From: Bacteroidota bacterium
GTDB taxonomy: Bacteria > Bacteroidota > Bacteroidia > Chitinophagales > Saprospiraceae
Direction of reading: 5' to 3'
DNA length: 50,922 nucleotides
Assembly (NCBI GenBank): GCA_017857395.1
Contig: JAFMDF010000028.1
Span: 1-50,922 of the forward strand
Below are positions 35,135 to 44,028 of this stretch, piece after piece. The notes beneath the pieces are model-generated. The model was not told the DNA's origin, made no database searches, and saw nothing but the letters and a program-made list of their open reading frames with translations. The position numbers and the translations under genes are program-made. How positions within the stretch are numbered: the first letter of the stretch is position 1; each line of letters begins with the position of its first letter.

Positions 35135-36601
35135 ATGGTCCATTATACACAACAAAAAATCAATGCTTATTCCCCAACAACCATCCTCTTTACAGGACTG
35201 GCAATAACTATTATATCCAGCGTTATTATTGGCATCTTCACGGAAGAGTATATATTTTTTGGTTTACCTGCTTTGTATTTAGGGCTTTATCTAGCCATTG
35301 TTGATTTTAGGAAAATATTCTATTTGTTATTGGCAAGTATTCCGATTTCCACGGAATTAGAACTACCTGGTGGGTTTAGTACAGATTTTCCTTCCGAATT
35401 ATTATTGATTGGTTTAATGGGCTTATATGCGCTCTATTTCTTAAGAAATGGTTGGCAATTGGGTAGTCATTTTTTTAAACATCCCATTACTATTCTACTC
35501 TTGGTACATGTCGGTTGGATAGGTTTAACCGTCTTGCACGCAAGCAATCAAGTGATTGCCATAAAATTTTTTCTCGCTAAAATTTGGTATATCATCAGTT
35601 GCTATTTTATGGCAGGGTTACTCTTAAAAACAGAAAAGGATATTCAAACCTTCTTTAAGTGGGTATTTATTCCACTTCTTTTCACCGTTATCATTGTCAT
35701 GATTCGGCATGCCTTAATGGGGTTTTCTTTTGACAGCATCAATTCCGTCCTCAATCCATTTTATCGCAACCATGTTAGTTACGCCGCTATTTTAGTCATT
35801 TTCTTTCCATTCCTGTGGTATGCGCCAACTTGGGTGACCAAATACACTAAGAAATGGTGGCTTTTAATCGGTAGTATTGCCTTTTTCTTAATCGCCATCT
35901 ACTTTACGTACACAAGAGCCGCTTATGTCAGTTTAATCATTGCGGCAGGGACTTATTTTATCATTCGGTTTAAGTTCATGAAAATTGCTTTGGCTAGTGC
36001 CTTAATCATAGTTATCGTTGGCTTAAACTTCGTTGCACAGCATAATAAATACCTTGATTTTGCGCCAGATTTTAATAAAGCAATTGCGCATAAAAAGTTT
36101 GATAATTTACTAGACGCTACAGCTAAAGGAGAAGACATTTCTACGATGGAACGGGTTTATCGTTGGGTAGCGGGCGGATATATGGTCAAAGAAAAACCTT
36201 GGTTTGGTTTCGGGCCGGGTAATTTTTATACTTATTATCCACAATATACCGTTAGCAGCTTTTCTACTTATGTAAGTGATAACCCCGAAAAGTCTGGCAT
36301 CCATTGCTATTATCTAATGGTCGCTGTGGAGCAAGGCATTCTTGGGTTAATTATTTTTTTACTCCTCTGTTTCACCGTACTTTTAAAAGCGGAACAGTTG
36401 TATCATCAAGCCCTTACCGCTAGTAAACGGCGCTTAGTTTTAATGATTACTTTATCCCTCGTTATCATTCTTTCTTTGCTTTTAATTAATGATTTGATAG
36501 AAACAGATAAAGTCGGTACTTTTTTCTTTATGGGAATGGCGATGTTGGTTAATTTGGAGAAGGAGCGAGTTGTTGGTTGCCAATTTGACGTACACTTGTA
36601 G
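35135..36601 (+). CDS. O-antigen ligase/polymerase family membrane protein (Wzy_C)
   Basis: 488 residues with about eleven to twelve membrane helices. The Wzy_C core is visible: a helix ending FTYTRAAYVSLIIA (249-262), a long periplasmic loop with MERVYRWVAGGYMVKEKPW (337-355) and FGFGPGNFY, then SGIHCYYLMVAVEQGILGL. The R and H residues in these motifs are those the family uses to join polymer to lipid or protein acceptor. Members act at the periplasmic face as O-antigen ligase, repeat-unit polymerase or oligosaccharyltransferase; sequence alone does not separate these. It is divergent from the FkbM methyltransferase (114 bp), so the two probably serve the same surface glycan. It is alone on its strand here and ends 333 bp from the convergent PorP/SprF gene. 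Confidence 0.85.
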   Translation: MVHYTQQKINAYSPTTILFTGLAITIISSVIIGIFTEEYIFFGLPALYLGLYLAIVDFRKIFYLLLASIPISTELELPGGFSTDFPSELLLIGLMGLYALYFLRNGWQLGSHFFKHPITILLLVHVGWIGLTVLHASNQVIAIKFFLAKIWYIISCYFMAGLLLKTEKDIQTFFKWVFIPLLFTVIIVMIRHALMGFSFDSINSVLNPFYRNHVSYAAILVIFFPFLWYAPTWVTKYTKKWWLLIGSIAFFLIAIYFTYTRAAYVSLIIAAGTYFIIRFKFMKIALASALIIVIVGLNFVAQHNKYLDFAPDFNKAIAHKKFDNLLDATAKGEDISTMERVYRWVAGGYMVKEKPWFGFGPGNFYTYYPQYTVSSFSTYVSDNPEKSGIHCYYLMVAVEQGILGLIIFLLLCFTVLLKAEQLYHQALTASKRRLVLMITLSLVIILSLLLINDLIETDKVGTFFFMGMAMLVNLEKERVVGCQFDVHL

Positions 36602-36611
36602 CTTGCTATTG

Positions 36612-36732
36612 CTATTGCTAATTTTTAAAGGAAAAAAATAAAAAATCTCAATTTCAATCTCAATTTCAATTTCAATGGCAATAGCAATAAATCCCCATCC
36701 TGTTAATCCTGCATAATCCAGTCATCCTGTAA
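36612..36732. repeat. CAATTTCAAT and AATCCTG word repeats
   Basis: TTGCTATTGCTATTGC (from 36606) faces GGCAATAGCAAT (from 36677) as an imperfect inverted repeat, with CAATTTCAAT words between. Next comes a run of ATCCTG words (36698-36730). This is a low-complexity, palindromic intergenic block just downstream of the ligase-like gene; it could act as a weak + strand transcript end. Confidence 0.5.
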
Positions 36733-36780
36733 AAAAAAGAGAAGCCCTTCTCAGAGAGAAGGGCCATCCCAAAAACCAAT
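36728..36780 (-). terminator. terminator with conserved GGTTTTTGGGATGGC lead-in
   Basis: In minus sense: ATTGGTTTTTGGGATGGC, hairpin GCCCTTCTC-tct-GAGAAGGGC (36764-36744), then TTCTCTTTTTTTT. It ends the cohesin-scaffold/PorP unit about 170-200 bases after the PorP/SprF stop and carries the same lead-in as the giant-gene terminators. Confidence 0.85.
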
Positions 36781-36904
36781 TGTTAAAGGACATCTTACGT
36801 CTTTACGTGAGGGTTTCACGCGTTTCTTAAAGATTTGTAATTCCGTTTTTTTTGCATTCGTCTGCTTATCTCAATTGGTTTATTTTATATTATTTATTTA
36901 ACGA

Positions 36905-36929
36905 GGCTACTCAGGCAAGATGCCTAAGC
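36905..36929. repeat. dispersed CTCAGGC-GCCT hairpin, copy 1
   Basis: GGCTACTCAGGC followed by AAGAT and GCCTAAGC, 6 bp before the PorP/SprF stop codon on the + strand map. A related sequence occurs at 48407-48433, again just downstream of a minus-strand gene. Confidence 0.55.
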
Positions 36930-36934
36930 TACTT

Positions 36935-37867
36935 CTAATTATTTTCTAAAGCAGGTGCTTTCTCTACTCTTTTAGGTATCGTAAAAGATAACGTTATTTC
37001 ATGCGCTCCATTGCTATACTGTTGAAATTTCTTAAAAGAAACATCAAAAGAATAATGAAATGCAAAGTTAGTAAATTTTGAACCAACTAAAATACCCATA
37101 GCACTACGTTCAGAACCTCCTCTATAGGATAATCCACCAATCAATTTATCTTCTAAGAAATACCCTTTTAAGTTAATATCTGCTTGAAAAGGTACACCCC
37201 GAGAACGACGCAAGAGAAGTGAAGGCTCTAAAGTAAAACCATATTCAGCAGATTTAAAGCGATGTCCCAAATTAAATAAATAATATCCTTCAGGTTCATC
37301 CTCACTACTTGCTGAATTACCATCTAAACGTGCCATAATAATATTGGGAAAAGCAATACCAAAAAAAGTCTGCTCATTATACATCCCATAAAATCCTAGG
37401 CTTGCATCAAAATTATTAATACCATCAATTGCATCTTCTATATTAACATCTCCTGGTGTATAATTAGGATCCAATAAAACGGCATTATCCACTTTCATTT
37501 GGCTAAATTCCGTAGAAAAACCAAAACCTATCTTCAATTTATCTAAATCATAGCGAAAAGCATAATTAATCGCTGCTCTAAATTGATTAATATGAGAAAT
37601 ATTTTCAGAATAAATGGTTGCCCCCAAGCCAAAAGTCTTGCCAATAGGCCCATCATAACTTACCGCATAAGTCTTTGGCGCACCTGGAAAACCAGACCAC
37701 TCGTTTCTAGCATGCAAAAAAAGCTGTTGATCGCCACTAAAACCAGCCGCAGCTGGATTAATTAGTACAGGATTAATATGATAATGCGTAAAAGCAGATT
37801 GTTCTTGTGCATAAGCCGATAGACTGATAAAGGACAAGCTGATTACAAACAGTATAAATTTTTTCAT
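36935..37867 (-). CDS. PorP/SprF family type IX secretion membrane protein
   Basis: 310 residues. Signal peptide 1-20 (ending AYAQ), then the family hallmark HYHINPVLINPAAAG (28-42) and RNEWSGFPGAPKTYAVSYDG (54-73), followed by alternating beta strands of an outer-membrane barrel. Known members (PorP, SprF) assist export or attachment of particular T9SS cargo. SprF-type genes typically sit directly downstream of a giant protein with a type-B (CHU_C-like) C-terminus such as SprB. That is the arrangement here: the scaffold gene 38109-43496 lies 241 bp upstream on the same strand. I infer that this protein handles that scaffold. Length is normal for the family. A shared terminator follows at 36728. 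Confidence 0.9.
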   Translation of the reverse strand: MKKFILFVISLSFISLSAYAQEQSAFTHYHINPVLINPAAAGFSGDQQLFLHARNEWSGFPGAPKTYAVSYDGPIGKTFGLGATIYSENISHINQFRAAINYAFRYDLDKLKIGFGFSTEFSQMKVDNAVLLDPNYTPGDVNIEDAIDGINNFDASLGFYGMYNEQTFFGIAFPNIIMARLDGNSASSEDEPEGYYLFNLGHRFKSAEYGFTLEPSLLLRRSRGVPFQADINLKGYFLEDKLIGGLSYRGGSERSAMGILVGSKFTNFAFHYSFDVSFKKFQQYSNGAHEITLSFTIPKRVEKAPALENN

Positions 37868-38108
37868 TAGTAAATGAATTAATGGAAGCTTTACAAAAAT
37901 TGAAAATGAAAAATTATAAATTCAAAATTTAAAAGTAGGAATAGCCAAAATTTTTATTTGAATTTTAATTGCGCTTTCATCTTTCTTCAAAACATCCAAA
38001 GTCTTTGGGAAAATATTTGTCGGTTATATAAGCATTCAATGTAGATTAGGCTAGTTTGCGGACAATTCATACTGCTGCAAACTGCCTACTCACTTACTGC
38101 CTACAGAA

Positions 38109-41100
38109 CTATTTATCATTTAATATAGTAACGTGGTCTCTAATTCTATTTCTAGTACCATCCGCATTATCAAATTCTAAAACCCAGAAATAGCCACCTT
38201 CGTCTACAGGTCTATCATTTCGAGTACGCCCTCTCCAACAGTCTCCCTCATCACCAGAAACACATTGGTAATCGTCTGCTTCAAAAATTAATTGTCCCCA
38301 ACGATTATATATTTCTAGATGATTATTAGGTGCCGTATCTACACAATTGAGAATAAAGGCATCATTTCGTCCATCTTCATTTGGGGTCACTACTTTAATA
38401 GAAGTAAAACAGTCTTCACACATAGGGTCCGAATTGATTCGGAAATTTTCTTCTTGCGTACAATCATTCTGGTCGGTAATAATGACGCCATAATCTCCAA
38501 CTCTTAATCCCTCTATACAGAGTGCATCCATCACATCATTAGACCATTTAATTTCTTTATAAGGCATGGTACCACCTGTGATATTAATACAAACTTTACC
38601 ACTCATTTTACAATCTTCCGTAATGGGTTCTGATAAGTCAATAATAATTGGTGCGGGTTCTGTGAAATCGAAAGTCATCATCCCTGTACTACCATTAGCA
38701 TCTGTTACCGTAACTTGGTAAGTTCCTGCCCCTGCATTTGCGATAACACTTGTCGTTGCACCCGTATTCCAAGCATAAGTATAGCTTGGCTTACCTCCTG
38801 TAATTTCTGCTTGCAAAATACCATCTGTCAAGCCACTACAAGTAATAGCATTAGCAACTATAACCGTTACTTCTGGATTATCTACAATAATTTCGACATT
38901 TTCAACAATCGTACAACCCAAAGCATCTATTACAGTAAGACTGCAATTACCTTCGTCTAAGCCTGTAGCAGTTGAGCCAGTTTGTCCATTGCACCATTCG
39001 TACGTATAAGGCATTACTCCACCTGTGGCCGTAGCGACTGCCGTTGCATCAGGTGCCCCTTTCGTAATTGCTACCGTTACCGTTAAATTAGAAGTAGTAC
39101 CGACTATAAAAGTTTCTATGTAAGTACAAACTTTACTATCCGTTATAGTTAAGGTATATTCTCCAGCGGTTAAATCTGGATTATTAGCGGTCGTTACCCC
39201 ATTGCTCCAATTATAAGTATAAGGACTAAATCCGCCCGCTGCGGTAATGCCAATAGAACCATTATTCTCCCCTGCACAATCTACATCATCCACGATATTA
39301 CTAGCTGATAAAATAGCCGTTGGGCCACTTACCTCAATATTTTCTGTATAAAAACAGCCATTGGCATCTGTTATAGTGACACTATAGTTACCCGTTGGAA
39401 CATTTTCCACAACATTGGTATCTCCTATTTCAACCGGTCCTGCCGCCCAAGCATAAGTATAAGGTTCAGCTCCTCCACTAGGCATCACTTGAATAGCACC
39501 ACTACCATCTCCACAAGCATCTTCTACGACCTGTACCGTTCCAGATATGGTTACGGTTGCAGTTACTGTTACAGGTAATTCAGAAGTACATTGATTGCCA
39601 TCTGTAATAATTACGGTATAATTTCCAGGTGGTACACTTGTTGGGGAAGCGCCTGCAAGGCCACTATCGCCCCAGTCATAAGTATAATCGCCACCAGAAC
39701 CACCAGAAGCCGTCAAAGTTATCGTTCCATCTGCAATTCCAGTACAAGAAGCAGGTGTTGTTTCAACAGTTGCTATAATTTCTGTAGGAGAAGAAACCAT
39801 AATATTATCCATAATATCCTGACACCCGACAGCATCGGTAATCGTCAAACTGTAAGTACCCGCTGGTACGTTTACAGGTCGATTAGCTGGTGCTAAAGTT
39901 GAATTACTCCATTCATAAGTATAAGGTACAGTACCACCAGATATAGACACATTAATCCGACCATCTGCCACACCAAAACAAGTAGCATTTTGAGGTGTAA
40001 TGACAGTAGTCATACCAGTTGGTTCTGTAATGGTTAAAGATGCAGCAGAAATATCACTTTTAGTTTCTTGTCCACCACAGCTACTAATTGTTACGCTATA
40101 AATCCCAGCTGCCAAACCTGTTGGGTTCGGTATATTGCCAATAGTCGCATCATTCCATTGATAAGTATAATTACCATCTCCTCCAGAAACATTTAAGCTA
40201 ATTGCACCATCATTCATCCCATTACAAGTCACATTGATAGGAACAGCCGTCGCCACTATAGGGCCTGGGCACTCTGTAACCATGCCAATATTAATAACTC
40301 CATCAGTTTGCGTAAAAGGAACGGTTACATTTGCAGTTGCCGCTTCCCTTTCAGTTGGGGTATCTGTAAAAGCAATAATCGTACTCGCTCCATTATTTCC
40401 AACTGCATTGAAACACACTTCAAATAAAGTAGCTCCATCTGTTAGAGTGACTCCTTGTGCAGAGTTATCAAACCATGCTAAAGCAAGTGCACCATTTGGC
40501 GCACCATCCGTATTAAAAGTAGCTGCTGTTAAATCAGGTAAGCCAAAACTTTGGACACCCGTAAATTCGATTACCGCTGGATTCCAGCCCATCGAAAATT
40601 GCAAAGCAGCGATGTCATCAAAATCATGAACAACCACAGGAACACAAAAAGCTTGACCTGATGCAATGGTGTCTGGAGCTATATTAACTAATTTATCTAA
40701 TGGTCCACCATCTGGAGGATTAACAATATCCTCTTCTTTTACCGTAAATACGCCATCAGAACTACTAAATTCAATCGTATTACTAGAAGTTGCCAACTCT
40801 CTAGTAGTAGGCGTATCAGTAAAAGCAATAGTTGTCGTTGCGCCATCTGCGCCAATTACCTCAAAACACATATCAAATAGAACAGTCCCATCTGCTAAGG
40901 TTACTCCTTGTGCCGCATTATCAAACCAAGCTACCGCAATTTGTCCATTTGCGGTACCATCGACATTAAAACTTGAACCACTTAAATCAGGTAAACCAAA
41001 AGCATCTCCTACACCAGTAAATCGCAAAACGGTAGGATCCCATGCCAAAGAAAATTGCATAGAAGCAATACCATCAAAATCTTTAACCGCAACAGGAATA

Positions 41101-43496
41101 CAAACAGAAGAACCCGCTGGGCTTTCAACCGCACCAATATTAATAATCCCATCACCAGTTGGCGGCGGCGGCGTTACAGTTCCTACTTCTACGGTAATAG
41201 TACCATCAGAACTTAAAAATTCGATTGTCCCACTAGCTGTTGCCAATTCTCTCGCAGTCGGGGTATCTGTAAACGTTATATTGGTACTCGTACCATTTGC
41301 GCCAATTACATTAAAACATAATTCAAATAGCGTTGTCCCATCTGCTAAAGTTATTCCTTGTGCTGCATTATCAAACCAAGCTACCGCAATTTGTCCGTTA
41401 GGCGTACCATCAATATTAAAACTACCAGCAGTCAAATCTGTCAAACCAAAACTCTGCGTACCAGTAAATTCTAAGACCGCAGGATCCCAAGCCAAAGAAA
41501 ACTGCATGGCTGCAATTCCATCAAAATCCATGGTAGTAATAGGTACACAAATACTTTCACCCGAAGGAGCAGAAATTGCTCCTAGATTAAGAATCCCATC
41601 TTCACCAGTTGTTGGCGGAGGAGGAGGAGGCGGTGTTGTTCCGCTGCCTACTGTTACCGTTCCATCTGTTTGCGAAAAGGTGATTGTATTATTAGCGGTA
41701 GCTGCTTCTCTTTGGGTAGGCACATCTGTAAAAACAATTGTTGAATTTTCGTCTGTAGCGCCTACTACCGTAAAACAGACTTCAAAAAGGGTTGCTCCAT
41801 CCTGAAGGGTTACTCCTTGAGCGGTATTGTCAAACCATGCCATAGCAGTTTGCCCAGTAGCCGTTGCCGTTGTATTAAAACTACCTGCATTTAAATCAGG
41901 TAGGTTAAAATTTCTTACTTCATTAAATTGCAAAACTGCTGGATCCCATTGCAAAGAAAACTGCAAAGAAGCAATTGCATTAAAATCATTAACAGTTAAA
42001 GGCAAACAAACCGTTGATCCTGCTTCTGCACTTAATGTTGATAAGTTAATGAAGGCATCTCCACCAGTTGATGGTGGCGGTGGCGGTGGCGGTGTTACCG
42101 TTCCATCTCCAACCGTAACAGAACCATTCGCTTCTGTAAAAGTAATCGTGGTATTAGGATTTGCCGCTTCTCTTTGGGTAGGCGTATCTGTAAAAATAAT
42201 ACTAGAACTCGTTCCATCTGCACCTAAGACCGTAAAACACATTTCAAATAAAGTAGCCCCGTCTGCCAAAGTTACCCCTTGTGCAGTATTATCAAACCAA
42301 GCCATGGCTGCTTGTCCACTCGCTGTTTGAGTCGTATTAAAACTACCCGCATTTAAATCAGGTAAGTTAAATCCTCTCACTTCCGTAAATTGCAGTGCCG
42401 ATGGATCCCATTGTAAAGAAAATTGCAAAGAAGCAATCGTATTAAAATCGTTAACGGTTACTGGTACACAAACGGTTGAACCAACAGGTGTATTAACAGC
42501 GGCTATATTTATAAACGCATCGCCTGTCGAGGTAGGTGGTGGTACCACTACTTCCGTATTAACACTGACAATACCATTACTTTGTGTAATTCCGACCGAA
42601 GTTGTAGAAGCGGTAGTTGTAACAGAAATAGGCGTGGGTGTATCTGAAAAAGAAACAGCTGAACTTGTTCCAGCAGCACCGACTAAATTAAAACAAGCTT
42701 GGTAAATATTACCGTTATTGGCAGTAGCACCTGCTGTATTAGACCAATTGACACTTAATTGTCCATTAGCCGTGCCTGTTGTACCAAAACTCGCTTGGCT
42801 TAAGCCCGCTAAATTTATATTTCTAATTTCTGAAAATTGTAAGACCGATGCATTCCAATTTAAAGAATAATTCATTGCGGTTACATCTGTGAAATTAGAC
42901 ACGCTAACGTTCACACAAACAGTTGTACCATTATCTCCAGAAGTACTAGAAATATTAGAAATTAAAGGAGCAGTATTGCCCGTGTTACTACTATTACCAT
43001 TTCCATTGGGGTCGCCAAATTGAGCATCTGTAAAAGTAACAGAATTGGTCACTTCGCCAGCGGTACTAGCTACTTCAACGGCTAATCCTTGGCGACTGGC
43101 AAAGGTAATCGTTGAACCAGAGCTTGCATCTCCTAAAACAGTAAAGCTCATGGTATAGAGAGCGGTGCCATCTGGAGCAGAAACCCCCTGAGTGGTGTTA
43201 TCGAACCAAGAAAAGGATAAGAATCCTCCAGCTACATCTGCATTAAAATTACCTGCACTTAAGTCTCTTAAGTCGAAATTATCAACAGAATTGTATTGGA
43301 TAACGGCAGGGTCCCATTTGACGCCATATTGCATACTAACGATGTCAGTAAAATCATTGGCGATCAACGAGACAGTAACGGTTTCGCCTGTATTACCAGT
43401 GATGGTCGTAGGGGATATCGTCAGAGAGGTCTGAGAATAAGTTGCGGGTACCAAAAAAAATATGGCTGCAACAAGAATGGTAACAATCTTATTCAT
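38109..43496 (-). CDS. seven-cohesin scaffold with SprB-like repeats and CHU_C-like C-terminus
   Basis: 1795 residues from the ATG at 43496, where the signal peptide MNKIVTILVAAIFFLVPATY starts; an ATG at 43529 is unlikely. Seven cohesin-like domains of about 138 residues follow (about 24-162, 177-312, 325-463, 479-617, 633-770, 781-920, 932-1071), most with the motifs DFxxIAxxQFSLxWDPxxL, WFDNxAQGVTL and IxFTDTPT. They are joined by proline-rich linkers (TPPPPPPP). Domains 2-7 each hold two cysteines at fixed places. Eight SprB-like repeats (about 1076-1690) follow, with CxGxxDGxIxxxxxGGxxPYTYxW and GxYxVTITDxxGC patterns. The C-terminus (VTPNEDGRNDAF, IYNRWGQLIFEA) is a gliding-motility/CHU_C-like type-B T9SS signal. 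The downstream PorP/SprF gene is the likely export partner. By domain order this is a surface scaffold; its ligands could be the dockerin-like giants nearby. Confidence 0.85.
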   Translation of the reverse strand: MNKIVTILVAAIFFLVPATYSQTSLTISPTTITGNTGETVTVSLIANDFTDIVSMQYGVKWDPAVIQYNSVDNFDLRDLSAGNFNADVAGGFLSFSWFDNTTQGVSAPDGTALYTMSFTVLGDASSGSTITFASRQGLAVEVASTAGEVTNSVTFTDAQFGDPNGNGNSSNTGNTAPLISNISSTSGDNGTTVCVNVSVSNFTDVTAMNYSLNWNASVLQFSEIRNINLAGLSQASFGTTGTANGQLSVNWSNTAGATANNGNIYQACFNLVGAAGTSSAVSFSDTPTPISVTTTASTTSVGITQSNGIVSVNTEVVVPPPTSTGDAFINIAAVNTPVGSTVCVPVTVNDFNTIASLQFSLQWDPSALQFTEVRGFNLPDLNAGSFNTTQTASGQAAMAWFDNTAQGVTLADGATLFEMCFTVLGADGTSSSIIFTDTPTQREAANPNTTITFTEANGSVTVGDGTVTPPPPPPPSTGGDAFINLSTLSAEAGSTVCLPLTVNDFNAIASLQFSLQWDPAVLQFNEVRNFNLPDLNAGSFNTTATATGQTAMAWFDNTAQGVTLQDGATLFEVCFTVVGATDENSTIVFTDVPTQREAATANNTITFSQTDGTVTVGSGTTPPPPPPPTTGEDGILNLGAISAPSGESICVPITTMDFDGIAAMQFSLAWDPAVLEFTGTQSFGLTDLTAGSFNIDGTPNGQIAVAWFDNAAQGITLADGTTLFELCFNVIGANGTSTNITFTDTPTARELATASGTIEFLSSDGTITVEVGTVTPPPPTGDGIINIGAVESPAGSSVCIPVAVKDFDGIASMQFSLAWDPTVLRFTGVGDAFGLPDLSGSSFNVDGTANGQIAVAWFDNAAQGVTLADGTVLFDMCFEVIGADGATTTIAFTDTPTTRELATSSNTIEFSSSDGVFTVKEEDIVNPPDGGPLDKLVNIAPDTIASGQAFCVPVVVHDFDDIAALQFSMGWNPAVIEFTGVQSFGLPDLTAATFNTDGAPNGALALAWFDNSAQGVTLTDGATLFEVCFNAVGNNGASTIIAFTDTPTEREAATANVTVPFTQTDGVINIGMVTECPGPIVATAVPINVTCNGMNDGAISLNVSGGDGNYTYQWNDATIGNIPNPTGLAAGIYSVTISSCGGQETKSDISAASLTITEPTGMTTVITPQNATCFGVADGRINVSISGGTVPYTYEWSNSTLAPANRPVNVPAGTYSLTITDAVGCQDIMDNIMVSSPTEIIATVETTPASCTGIADGTITLTASGGSGGDYTYDWGDSGLAGASPTSVPPGNYTVIITDGNQCTSELPVTVTATVTISGTVQVVEDACGDGSGAIQVMPSGGAEPYTYAWAAGPVEIGDTNVVENVPTGNYSVTITDANGCFYTENIEVSGPTAILSASNIVDDVDCAGENNGSIGITAAGGFSPYTYNWSNGVTTANNPDLTAGEYTLTITDSKVCTYIETFIVGTTSNLTVTVAITKGAPDATAVATATGGVMPYTYEWCNGQTGSTATGLDEGNCSLTVIDALGCTIVENVEIIVDNPEVTVIVANAITCSGLTDGILQAEITGGKPSYTYAWNTGATTSVIANAGAGTYQVTVTDANGSTGMMTFDFTEPAPIIIDLSEPITEDCKMSGKVCINITGGTMPYKEIKWSNDVMDALCIEGLRVGDYGVIITDQNDCTQEENFRINSDPMCEDCFTSIKVVTPNEDGRNDAFILNCVDTAPNNHLEIYNRWGQLIFEADDYQCVSGDEGDCWRGRTRNDRPVDEGGYFWVLEFDNADGTRNRIRDHVTILNDK
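40284..43427 (-). repeat. seven intragenic cohesin-coding repeats
   Basis: The seven domain-coding units are 410-465 bp apart. Units 3-7 are close enough at DNA level to allow unequal recombination. Proline linkers are encoded by GGCGGT-rich tracts on the + strand (near 41610-41640 and 42068-42100). The repeats create a 379-codon antisense reading frame at 40666-41805 that is only a shadow. Confidence 0.7.
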
Positions 43497-44028
43497 TACT
43501 ACGGATTTGGGATAATTAGACAACAACATATTATAAAAAATAACATGTATTAAATTTCATGCCAAGTTTCACGAATGTCTCTAATTAAAATAATTTGCTG
43601 TTCTAATTATTGGACTTTATTTACTACAAAAACAGGTAAAAAACCTATAACAAATACATCTAAGCCCTTAACAATCAAATAATTAAGATTATTAAAATAC
43701 GACTTTGACAACTGTCATTTTTTTAATTAATAAATAAATAAAAAATTTGATTTCAACGCTATATGCTGCACTATATAGGTTGGGATAAAATAGGTAGGAA
43801 AGTTGAGTGTTCTTCATAATATGGGACAAACAATGTACCATACGCTTTCTTCCAGATGTTTTATCCTTTTTAAACTAATTGGTCTTAATCTTTCTTACGG
43901 TATAATATTGAGTAGATGTTGAAATAAATGAATAAATATTTATCAAAATTGAAAACAGTTCATTAAGATTTATAGCTCCTGTTTCTTTATTTATTCATTT
44001 TATCATTTATCAATTTACTCATTCAATA
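43497..44028. other. gap between scaffold and single-cohesin genes
   Basis: No gene is seen in 532 bp. A degenerate word repeat (AATAAATGAATAAATA near 43925 against TTTATTTATTCATT near 43987) lies just downstream of the single-cohesin gene and could be its transcript end. The rest probably holds the scaffold promoter, which I could not pinpoint. Confidence 0.4.

Noticed and set aside
40666-41805. 379-codon + strand reading frame
   Set aside because: It is antisense to the cohesin repeats, with low-complexity repetitive translation; the opposite strand has a coherent signal peptide, domains and sorting signal.
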